Below, in pieces: positions 41,839 through 48,631 of a stretch of 48,631 nt of DNA. The notes below the pieces were generated by a model. The model was not told the DNA's origin, searched no databases, and worked only from the letters and a program-made list of their open reading frames with translations. A program made the translations under genes and the position numbers. Location: the NCBI GenBank assembly GCA_963784425.1, contig CAWARM010000017.1:1-48631 (forward strand), read 5' to 3'. Source of the stretch: SHZL01 sp963784425 (GTDB taxonomy: Bacteria; Pseudomonadota; Gammaproteobacteria; Xanthomonadales; SZUA-36). Numbering within the stretch: the stretch's first letter is position 1; every line of letters begins with the position of its first letter.

Positions 41839-42300
41839 GTGCTCCTCGAATATTTCCAGATGATCGACGCCGTCGAGGAACTCGATTCCGTCAACGGCAG
41901 GATAGTCGCCAGGGCGGACGTTCCGCTGGAAAGTACCGTTTTCCAGGGGCATTTTCCCGGTTCGCCCCTGGTGCCCGGCGTTCTTCTGATCGAAACCATG
42001 GCGCAGGCCTCAGGCTTCATGCTTTTGTCCCGCCTCAAGTTTGAAAAGATGCCATTCCTGGCCAATGTCACGAGCGCCAAGATGAGGTCCTTTGTCGAAC
42101 CCGGTGACGTGCTGCGCGTCGAGGCCGAGCTGGAACACGAGGGATCCGGTTTCGCCGCAACCACGGCCCGCATCTCGCGCGACGGCGCGAAGATTTGTGA
42201 CGGCAAAATGATGTTTCGGATTATGTCCTTCCCAAATGATATGCTGAAATCCAATATGCTCGATCGGTTCGCGCAAATAAGCCGCACATCAGCTGAGTGA
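41839..42300 (+). CDS. fabZXL: FabZ-like 3-hydroxyacyl-ACP dehydratase
   Basis: 153 residues from GTG 41839 (MLLEYFQMIDAVEEL). An internal ATG at 41860 is possible, but the MLLEYFQMID start matches the family. Catalytic His38 is in GHFPGSPLVPG and Glu52 in VLLIETMAQASG of the hot-dog fold. It removes water from 3-hydroxyacyl-ACP. It lies 14 bases after the ACP gene and just before the CLF-like KS, the same order as the rhizobial acpXL-fabZXL-fabF2XL locus. Confidence 0.85.
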   Translation: MLLEYFQMIDAVEELDSVNGRIVARADVPLESTVFQGHFPGSPLVPGVLLIETMAQASGFMLLSRLKFEKMPFLANVTSAKMRSFVEPGDVLRVEAELEHEGSGFAATTARISRDGAKICDGKMMFRIMSFPNDMLKSNMLDRFAQISRTSAE

Positions 42301-42304
42301 CACC

Positions 42305-43546
42305 ATGAAGGTCGAAAAAACAGAGGTCTGGGTTACCGGGATCGGGCTGGTCAGTTCCCTGGGCGAGGGCCTTGCAACCCATTGGGAGCAGCTGGCTTCC
42401 GGCAAGATCCCCGTTCCGGCGGTCGATACGCAAAACCAGGCGCCCTACCCGGTTCACCTGCTGGTTGATTTCGATGCCTCGGCGCAAATCCCCAATCGCA
42501 GCGACCAGCGCCAGATGGGGCCGTGGCAGCGCCTGGGCACCTATACCGCCGGAGTGGCCCTGAGCGATGCAGGTATTGCCGGCGACCCCGGGCTCCTGGC
42601 CGCAACCAACATGATCATAGCCGCCGGCGGTGGTGAGCGGGACCTTGAGGTCGATGCAGCCATCATGCAGGAAATCAGCGCGTCAGATAATCCGGGGCCG
42701 TTGCTCAACGCATCGCTGAACCGGGATCTGCGGCCTACCCTGTTCCTGGCGCAACTTTCCAACCTGATGGCCGGCAATATTTCCATAGTCCACGGCGTCA
42801 CGGATTCCTCACGCACGTTCATGGGCGAGGAAATGGCCGGCGTGAGCGCCATCGAAACTGCCGTTGCGCAAATCGAACACGGGCAGGGAGATATTTTTCT
42901 GGTCGGAGGCGCTTACATTGCCGAACGCGCGGATATGATGCTGCTGATGGAGTTTGGCCAGGCACTGTGGCACGGGGGCTATGGCCCGGTCTGGTCTCGA
43001 AAGGACAGCAAGACAGGAGGCATGATCATGGGCAGCGCCAGTGCGTTCATGGTCCTTGAATCGCGCCAACACGCCGAAGCGCGGGGCGTTAAACCCTATG
43101 CGCGCATCAACAAGGTGGTTTCCGACCGGTGTAACCGGCAACCGGGCGCAGCACGCAAAGTTGCAGAAGGATTGTTGCAGCGAGTTTCCGATCAGCTTCC
43201 CGCGGGGCCATTGGCGATTCTGTCCGGATGCTGCGGTGTGCAACCCCAGCTAAGCGAGGAACTCGAATTCCTGCAAGGTCTGGCACAGCGCGGTATCAGC
43301 CCGGCAATCCGCGGAGTGACGACGGTGCTTGGCAGCACCCTGGAAGCGCAATTTCCGGCCAGTGTGGTTTTGGCATCGCTGGCTATTTCCAAAGGTGCAT
43401 TTTTCGATCCTTTTGATGATTCCGGTGTGGAACAGCCTTTTACTGGCAAGGCAGAGCGCGTGCTGATCAGTAATTGGGGTCATTGGCGCGGCGAAAGCCT
43501 GGCAGTGGTTGATACGCCCGATGTTCCGTTGCGAGGAATGGATTAA
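42305..43546 (+). CDS. KS-like protein without catalytic residues (chain-length-factor-like)
   Basis: 413 residues with the thiolase-like KS fold (VWVTGIGLVSSLGEGLATHW), but none of the catalytic triad. The nucleophile position is about Met177 in FMGEEMAGVSAIETA, aligned with the CLF-type EQAGGLDAL. The HGT motif reads SGCCGVQ and the GHT motif reads VLGSTLEAQ. This is the pattern of a KS-beta/chain-length factor that pairs with an active KS. It corresponds in order to FabF2XL of rhizobia. It lies 3 bases before the active KS. Confidence 0.8.
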   Translation: MKVEKTEVWVTGIGLVSSLGEGLATHWEQLASGKIPVPAVDTQNQAPYPVHLLVDFDASAQIPNRSDQRQMGPWQRLGTYTAGVALSDAGIAGDPGLLAATNMIIAAGGGERDLEVDAAIMQEISASDNPGPLLNASLNRDLRPTLFLAQLSNLMAGNISIVHGVTDSSRTFMGEEMAGVSAIETAVAQIEHGQGDIFLVGGAYIAERADMMLLMEFGQALWHGGYGPVWSRKDSKTGGMIMGSASAFMVLESRQHAEARGVKPYARINKVVSDRCNRQPGAARKVAEGLLQRVSDQLPAGPLAILSGCCGVQPQLSEELEFLQGLAQRGISPAIRGVTTVLGSTLEAQFPASVVLASLAISKGAFFDPFDDSGVEQPFTGKAERVLISNWGHWRGESLAVVDTPDVPLRGMD

Positions 43547-43549
43547 GCC

Positions 43550-44830
43550 ATGAGCCGGATTTCCAAAGACCATTTGGGACGCCCGATCGTTGTGGTAACC
43601 GGGATCGGGGTCATTACCTCGCTGGGACAAGGCAAAGAGGATAACTGGCGCAACCTTACCGCCGGAGCATCCGGGATCACGAGGATATCGCGATTCCCCA
43701 CGGAAGGACTCAAGACCCAGATTGCCGGGACTATCAAGTGGGAGGGAGAGGGCCCCTATTGCGCCCCGGTGCACACGCTGACGCTGGCCAGGAAATCCGC
43801 CAGGGAAGCCATAAGCCAGTCGGGCATTGGTTCAAAGGGGGTTTTTCCTGGCCCCATGTTCATCGCCGTTTCGCCGGCGGAAACCAACTGGGAACAGCGC
43901 ATGGAGATTTATCAGTCGGCGGAGGTTCCCGAAACCGGTTACCACCGGCTGATAAAGAATGTGCTTGATGGTAAATTCCAACGCTACTATGAGCTGTACC
44001 AGTTCAGCAGCATTGCGGAACACATCGCAGATGAGTTCGGTACCAGGGGCCAGCCCATTTCATTGACCACCGCTTGTGCTTCCGGCGCAACATCCATTCA
44101 GCTGGGCGTTGAAGCCATACGCCGTGGTGAAACCGATGCTGCTCTTTGTATTGGAACCGATGGTGTTATTTGCGAAGAAACAGTGGTCCGTTTCAATCTG
44201 CTGTCTGCTTTGTCCACCCAGAACGACGACCCGCAGGGCGCATCCAAGCCTTTCTCCAAGAGCCGCGATGGATTCGTGCTGGCGGAGGGATCGGCATCCC
44301 TCGTGCTGGAGTCCTATGATGCCGCCAGGGCCCGCGGGGCGAAAATCCTCGGTGTCGTGCGCGGCACGGGTGAACGGGCTGACACTTTCCACCGCACGCG
44401 CTCAAAACCGGACGGTTCAGCCATTATCGACACCATCACACGCTCGCTGGCGGATGCCGGCATGAAGCCGGAGGAAATCGACTACATCAATGCGCACGGC
44501 ACCAGCACACCCGAGAACGACAAGATGGAGTTCCTGGCGCTGTCCGCAGCCCTGGGCCAACACGTAGAGAAGACTCTGATCAGTTCCAACAAATCGATGA
44601 TAGGTCATACATTGAGCGCGGCCGGTGCCGTTGAGGCGGCGTTTTCGCTGTTGACCATCGCCGCGGGAGTCATACCCCCGACCATCAATTGTGTCGAGCA
44701 GGACCCGCATATCCTTATGGATGTCGTGCCCAACGTCAAAAGAGTGCAGGCCGTTAACACGGTCATGTCCAATTCCTTTGGATTTGGCGGTCAGAACGTC
44801 TGCCTGATTTTCTCCGGCGAGCCGGCATAG
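43550..44830 (+). CDS. fabF1XL: Beta-ketoacyl-ACP synthase (active FabF-type KS)
   Basis: 426 residues with a complete Cys-His-His triad: Cys176 in TTACASGATS, His316 in YINAHGTSTPENDK and His353 in SMIGHTLSAAGAVEA. NSFGFGGQNVCLIF closes the fold. It condenses malonyl-ACP with a growing acyl-ACP and would partner the preceding CLF-like protein. Its TAG overlaps the GTG of the reductase gene (TAGTG). Confidence 0.88.
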   Translation: MSRISKDHLGRPIVVVTGIGVITSLGQGKEDNWRNLTAGASGITRISRFPTEGLKTQIAGTIKWEGEGPYCAPVHTLTLARKSAREAISQSGIGSKGVFPGPMFIAVSPAETNWEQRMEIYQSAEVPETGYHRLIKNVLDGKFQRYYELYQFSSIAEHIADEFGTRGQPISLTTACASGATSIQLGVEAIRRGETDAALCIGTDGVICEETVVRFNLLSALSTQNDDPQGASKPFSKSRDGFVLAEGSASLVLESYDAARARGAKILGVVRGTGERADTFHRTRSKPDGSAIIDTITRSLADAGMKPEEIDYINAHGTSTPENDKMEFLALSAALGQHVEKTLISSNKSMIGHTLSAAGAVEAAFSLLTIAAGVIPPTINCVEQDPHILMDVVPNVKRVQAVNTVMSNSFGFGGQNVCLIFSGEPA

Positions 44831-45597
44831 TGACACAGGCAGCTAACGGAAAAACGGTATTTGTCACGGGAGGTGCCAAGGGTATTGGCAAGGCCATCGT
44901 GGCTGCATTGGCGGCGGACGGTTTTGATGTTTCGTTCACGTATAGCGCTTCAGCGGATGAAGCAGCGCAATTGCGTGACGAGTTGCAGGCCCGCTACCCG
45001 GCGCAGTCCATAAAAAGCTACTGTTTTGATTTGGGTGATCGTGCCCAGGTGGATGAACTTGCCACACTGATCGGCGATACCGATGCCCTGTATGGGCTGG
45101 TCCACAATGCCGGCCGGTCCTACGACACGCTGGCCGCACTGGTTGACCAGGATCGTGCCGAAGCGCTTTTCCAGGTAAATTTCTGGGCACTGACCCGCCT
45201 TGCTGGCACTGCAGCAAAGCCCCTGATGCGCGCAAGGTCGGGGCGCATCGTGGTCATCGGGTCAATTACCGCCCAGATGGGCGTGCAGGGCAACTCAATA
45301 TATGCAGCTTCAAAGGGCGCGATGATGAGTTACATCAGGACCCTGGCCATCGAACTGGCACGCAAGGGGGTCACGGCCAACGTTATCTCACCGGGATACG
45401 TGGATACTGAAATGATGGCTCCTTATGCCGCCTACCGTGACAAGGTGGAAGTACAGATCCCCTTGCGGCGCTTTGGTCAACCCGAAGAAGTAGGAGCGCT
45501 GGCGAGTTTTCTCTTCTCACCCCTTGCCGGCTACATAACCGGCGCGGTTATTCCGCTCGATGGTGGAGTTTCCGCCGGTTTGTCGATGCAAAGATAG
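44830..45597 (+). CDS. FabG-like 3-oxoacyl-ACP reductase (SDR)
   Basis: 255 residues from a GTG that shares one base with the previous stop. TGGAKGIG at 13-20, VHNAG, active Ser145, Tyr158 and Lys162 in GSITAQMGVQGNSIYAASK, and the FabG end TGAVIPLDGGVSAGLSM. It reduces the 3-ketoacyl-ACP formed by the KS pair. A FabG between the KS genes and the adh gene is not part of the rhizobial order as I recall it, so it completes the local elongation cycle here. Confidence 0.88.
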   Translation: MTQAANGKTVFVTGGAKGIGKAIVAALAADGFDVSFTYSASADEAAQLRDELQARYPAQSIKSYCFDLGDRAQVDELATLIGDTDALYGLVHNAGRSYDTLAALVDQDRAEALFQVNFWALTRLAGTAAKPLMRARSGRIVVIGSITAQMGVQGNSIYAASKGAMMSYIRTLAIELARKGVTANVISPGYVDTEMMAPYAAYRDKVEVQIPLRRFGQPEEVGALASFLFSPLAGYITGAVIPLDGGVSAGLSMQR

Positions 45598-45656
45598 AAG
45601 CCCGATTGCCAACCCCCAGGCGACTACATTAGTCAGACACATCAGGTACAAAGACC

Positions 45657-46685
45657 ATGCGCGCACTCCGAAACTTTGCCGAACGTGATTTAAGGATCGT
45701 CGAGATCGAGCCCCCTGCACCACCCGCCGACGACGAAATCCAGGTGCGAATCTGCGCCATCGCGCTCAATCACATCGATGTGTGGGGCTGGCGCGGCATG
45801 GCATTCGCCAAGCGCGAACTGCCGGTCACCGTTGGCGCGGAAGCATCCGGCGAAATCATTGCGCTCGGCAAGAATGTCAAACACCTGAAAGTTGGCCAGG
45901 TCGGGGCACTGTATGGGGCCAATACCTGTGGCACCTGTAAGCCCTGTCGTGAAGGACGTGATAATTTTTGTGAAAATGTCGGCGGCGTGTTCGGCTTTCA
46001 TATTGATGGTTTCGCCCAGGAAAGGATGAATTTCCCGGCGCGGCTGTTTGTGCCTGCGCCGGAGGGACTGGACCCGGTGGCGGTTGCGCTGACGCCGATC
46101 ACTTTCGGCACGGTAGAACACATGCTGTTCGACAACGCCAAACTGCAACCCGGCGAAAGCATCCTCGTTCACGCTGGCGGCAGCGGTATCGGCACGGCTG
46201 CGATCCAGATGGCCAAGGCCATTGGTTGCACGGTTTACACCACGGTCGGGACCGATGAGAAGGCGCAGCAAGCGCTGGCTCTGGGAGCCGATCACGCCAT
46301 CAACTACAAGACCGACCGGTTTGAAGGCCGTCTGCGCAAGCTGACCAAAAAACAGGGTGTCGATGTGGTGTTTGAACACGTCGGCGTTGATACCTGGGAA
46401 GGCAGCATGTTTTCCATGAAGATCGGCGGCCGGCTGGTGACCTGCGGCTCCACGTCGGGCATCAAGGCAGAGATCAACCTGTTCCAGCTATTCCAGCGGC
46501 AATTGCGCCTCATCGGCAGCTTCGGCTGCACCCTGCGCAATATTGAAACGTCCTTGCAGAAACTGGCAAGAGGCGAGGTCAAGCCGGTGATTGACCTGGA
46601 AATTCCGCTGGACCAGATCAGCAAGGGACTGGAACGACTGGAGAACCGCCAGGTGTTTGGCAAGATTGTTGTCTCAATGGGCTGA
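45657..46685 (+). CDS. Adh2XL-like zinc-type medium-chain dehydrogenase
   Basis: 342 residues of the MDR superfamily. ALNHIDVWGWRGMAFAKREL replaces the usual CGTD catalytic-zinc loop, so the catalytic Cys is absent. The structural zinc motif CGTCKPCREGRDNFC is intact. NADP site: VHAGGSGIGTAAIQMAKAIG. FGFHIDGFAQERMNFPARLF and VVFEHVGVDTWEGSM match rhizobial Adh2XL, as I recall it. Likely an enoyl- or keto-reductase, possibly acting as the missing enoyl-ACP reductase of the cluster; this is inferred. Confidence 0.8.
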   Translation: MRALRNFAERDLRIVEIEPPAPPADDEIQVRICAIALNHIDVWGWRGMAFAKRELPVTVGAEASGEIIALGKNVKHLKVGQVGALYGANTCGTCKPCREGRDNFCENVGGVFGFHIDGFAQERMNFPARLFVPAPEGLDPVAVALTPITFGTVEHMLFDNAKLQPGESILVHAGGSGIGTAAIQMAKAIGCTVYTTVGTDEKAQQALALGADHAINYKTDRFEGRLRKLTKKQGVDVVFEHVGVDTWEGSMFSMKIGGRLVTCGSTSGIKAEINLFQLFQRQLRLIGSFGCTLRNIETSLQKLARGEVKPVIDLEIPLDQISKGLERLENRQVFGKIVVSMG

Positions 46686-47467
46686 TGCTGCACAACGATA
46701 TCCACCTTTATTTTTCCTACCCTGAACAGATTTCAGACCCGGCACTGTTACACCGTTACGAGTCCCTGCTGTCGGCAGATGAGCGCGCGCGGATGGCCCG
46801 ATTTCATTTCAGCCAGAACCGCCACCAGTACCTGGTAACGCGCGCACTGATTCGCGCCAGCCTGTCTGCTTATTATCCTGTCGATCCCGGCGCATGGCGC
46901 TTTAGCACCAACCGCTATGGCAGACCCGAGATCAGCCACCCGGACACCGCGCTGCCAGTGCGTTTCAATCTTTCCCACACCCAAGGGCTGAGCGTGTGCG
47001 CCATCACGCGCGATTCCGCCATTGGCGTGGACGTGGAAAACCCGCAAAGATCAACGCAAAGTGGCTTTAGCCACCTGGCCAGTTATTTTTCGGCGCGAGA
47101 AGTTGAGGATTTGTGCAGTTTGCCTGCGGACCAGCAACAACAACGATTTTTTGACTACTGGACACTGAAGGAATCCTATATCAAGGCGCGCGGTGAGGGT
47201 CTTGCCATTCCATTGAGCAAATTCAGTTTTGTGTTCGCGGGGAACAAGCTGACGGAGTTCAGGGTAGAAACTGACTTACAGGACGATGCGGATTGCTGGC
47301 AGTTTTGGCGTATAGCCATTGCCGAGCAATACGGGGCCGATCAATACGGGGCTGATCGATACCAGATTGCGCTGGCGATAAAGTCGGAAAACAGTGATCA
47401 TAAAGTCACCGCCTTTCATTCAATACCACTACAAAGCAATGTACCGTTCGCATTAAGTTTTCTATAG
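46685..47467 (+). CDS. Sfp-type 4'-phosphopantetheinyl transferase
   Basis: 260 residues overlapping the previous stop (TGATG). Sfp signatures: NRYGRPEISHPDT, FNLSHTQGLSVCAIT, IGVDVENPQRST (Mg ligands), and FFDYWTLKESYIKARGEGLAIPL. It transfers phosphopantetheine to an ACP, most likely the AcpXL-like one at the start of the cluster. A short direct repeat EQYGADQYGADRY lies near residue 215. In rhizobial loci the gene at this place encodes the LpxXL acyltransferase. Confidence 0.88.
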   Translation: MLHNDIHLYFSYPEQISDPALLHRYESLLSADERARMARFHFSQNRHQYLVTRALIRASLSAYYPVDPGAWRFSTNRYGRPEISHPDTALPVRFNLSHTQGLSVCAITRDSAIGVDVENPQRSTQSGFSHLASYFSAREVEDLCSLPADQQQQRFFDYWTLKESYIKARGEGLAIPLSKFSFVFAGNKLTEFRVETDLQDDADCWQFWRIAIAEQYGADQYGADRYQIALAIKSENSDHKVTAFHSIPLQSNVPFALSFL

Positions 47468-47498
47468 TAAGCCCCTTACAGCACGCTGGTAACACACT

Positions 47499-48631
47499 AT
47501 GAACACTCCCTCCGGGAACACCATTGAAATCAGGGAAGTCACCAACAAAAAGGATCTCAAAACCTTTATCCGTATTCCCTGGAGCATTTACCGCGATGAC
47601 CCCAATTGGATAGCGCCCCTGATGCTCGACCGGAAGGAAGCTTTTTCGGCCAAACATCCCTACTTCAAACACGCCATCTGGCAAGCCTGGGTTGCGTATC
47701 GTGATGGCAAACCTGTGGGACGTATATCGGCGCAGATCGATGAGTTGCACCAGCAACGCTACAACAACAAGACCGGGTTTTTTGGCCTGATTGAAGCCCC
47801 AAACGATCCCGCGGTATTCGCTGCCCTGTTTGCAACTGCCGAAGCTTGGCTGCGGGAAAGGGGCATGCAGCAGGTGGTTGGACCGTTCAACCTCGGCATC
47901 AACCAGGAAGTGGGCATTTTGGTCGAAGGCTTCGACACGCCCCCGCGTATCATGAGCTCGCACTCAGCCCGCTACTACGGTGCCGCAATCGAAGCGTGCG
48001 GTTACCAGCCTGCACAGGATTTACTGGCCTACGAGGCCGACATCAAAGACTACACCGTGCCTGAGACCATGCTGACCCTGGTGCAAAGAAGTGCCGAGCA
48101 CGTGAAAATCAGGCCATTGGAAAAGAAGAATATGGCCGCAGACTTTGAAATCATGCGGGATATCTTCAATGATGCCTGGCAGAACAACTGGAATTTCGTT
48201 CCATTCACCAAGGAAGAATTCCGGACCATAGGCAAGGAGTTGCTGATGGTCATACCAAGCAACTTCATCCAGATTGCGGAAATCGATGGTGCAGCAGCAG
48301 CATTCATTGTCCTGTTGCCGGACATCAACGAAGCAGTTGCCGACCTGAACGGGCGGCTGTTGCCATTCGGCTGGGCCAAGCTATTGTGGCGCCTGAAAGT
48401 GCACTTCCCCAAATCCTCGCGCTTGCCCCTGATGGGTGTGCGGCAAAAATACCAGAACACCATCTTCGGGCCGGCCATGGCGTACCAGTTGATTGAGGCC
48501 GGATTCAGAGTCGGCCGGGCTAAAGGCCTGGAGCGCGTCGAAATGTCCTGGATACTGGAGAGCAACAAGGGAGTCCGGAACATCATTGAAAAGTTCGGCA
48601 GCAGGATAACCAAGCGTTACCGCATGTACCA
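47499..48631 (+). CDS. GNAT-fold acyltransferase, YghO / bacterial ceramide synthase-like (partial)
   Basis: Begins at ATG 47499 (MNTPSGNTIEIREVTNKKDL) and runs open to the window edge, so the C-terminus is missing (377 codons seen). FIRIPWSIYRDDPNWIAPLM, GRISAQIDE, TGFFGLIEAPND, AWLRERGMQQVVGPFNLGIN, and GFDTPPRIMSSHSARYYGAA form the pattern I associate with the YghO-like GNAT group that includes the Caulobacter ceramide synthase bCerS. The second half (KVHFPKSSRLPLMGVRQKYQ ... GLERVEMSWILESNKGVRNI) fits a GNAT acyl-CoA/ACP site. It likely acylates an amine. The relation to the ACP cluster is inferred from position. Confidence 0.75.
   Translation, partial: MNTPSGNTIEIREVTNKKDLKTFIRIPWSIYRDDPNWIAPLMLDRKEAFSAKHPYFKHAIWQAWVAYRDGKPVGRISAQIDELHQQRYNNKTGFFGLIEAPNDPAVFAALFATAEAWLRERGMQQVVGPFNLGINQEVGILVEGFDTPPRIMSSHSARYYGAAIEACGYQPAQDLLAYEADIKDYTVPETMLTLVQRSAEHVKIRPLEKKNMAADFEIMRDIFNDAWQNNWNFVPFTKEEFRTIGKELLMVIPSNFIQIAEIDGAAAAFIVLLPDINEAVADLNGRLLPFGWAKLLWRLKVHFPKSSRLPLMGVRQKYQNTIFGPAMAYQLIEAGFRVGRAKGLERVEMSWILESNKGVRNIIEKFGSRITKRYRMY

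Noticed and set aside
1..48631. CRISPR arrays, rRNA and tRNA genes
   Set aside because: No regularly spaced repeats of CRISPR type and no cloverleaf or rRNA-like stretches were found by eye.

Overview
The window looks like a chromosomal piece of a Gram-negative proteobacterium, most likely a gammaproteobacterium of marine or soil type. It has moderately high G+C, dense operons with ATGA/TAATG overlaps, a TonB-dependent receptor, periplasmic PQQ dehydrogenases with fused cytochrome c domains, and an LldP-type lactate permease. Taxonomy is inferred from gene content only.

Region 1 (1-22.4 kb) is an acyl-CoA / steroid-like catabolic island: an IpdA/IpdB-like CoA-transferase-fold pair (subunit A frameshifted), short-chain dehydrogenases, a thiolase, an enoyl-CoA hydratase fused to a 3HCDH C-terminal domain but lacking the NAD-binding domain, a FadD-like acyl-CoA ligase flanked by two ABM-fold proteins, an acyl-CoA dehydrogenase, a Rieske ferredoxin, two Rieske oxygenase alpha subunits and two PQQ/cytochrome c dehydrogenases. 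Together they would oxidise, CoA-activate and beta-oxidise a hydrophobic cyclic or side-chain-bearing substrate. Between 3.0 and 5.4 kb the island is interrupted by toxin-antitoxin modules that look like integron gene cassettes: a MazEF-like pair with a decayed attC-like hairpin, a DUF433/DUF5615 pair with a well-formed attC, and a dead ParE-like remnant. A membrane dipeptidase (16.5-17.8 kb) has foreign-looking codon use.

Region 2 (22.5-34.5 kb) holds a DUF3604 / PpiC-like / HupE-UreJ trio, a secreted alpha/beta hydrolase, a lactate permease bracketed by two GGGGTCAGAGTA-ended inverted repeats, a TonB receptor fused to a TSP3 linker and an OmpA peptidoglycan-binding domain, and a CorC/HlyC-type membrane protein.

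Region 3 (34.5-39.4 kb) is a coenzyme A operon: a DUF2520 Rossmann protein, panB, panC, coaBC and coaX, all overlapping, behind a plausible promoter. A VIT-family metal transporter and a lipase-like hydrolase follow on the opposite strand.

Region 4 (41.5 kb to the end) is the most interesting. It is a dedicated type II fatty-acid synthase cluster matching the rhizobial AcpXL very-long-chain fatty acid locus: AcpXL-like ACP, FabZ, a KS-like protein without catalytic residues, an intact KS, FabG and an Adh2XL-like dehydrogenase. Here it continues into a phosphopantetheinyl transferase and a GNAT-fold protein resembling the YghO/bacterial ceramide synthase group, instead of the LpxXL acyltransferase expected from rhizobia. 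This suggests a special long acyl chain made on its own ACP and delivered to an amine-containing lipid, possibly a ceramide. The last gene is cut by the window end.
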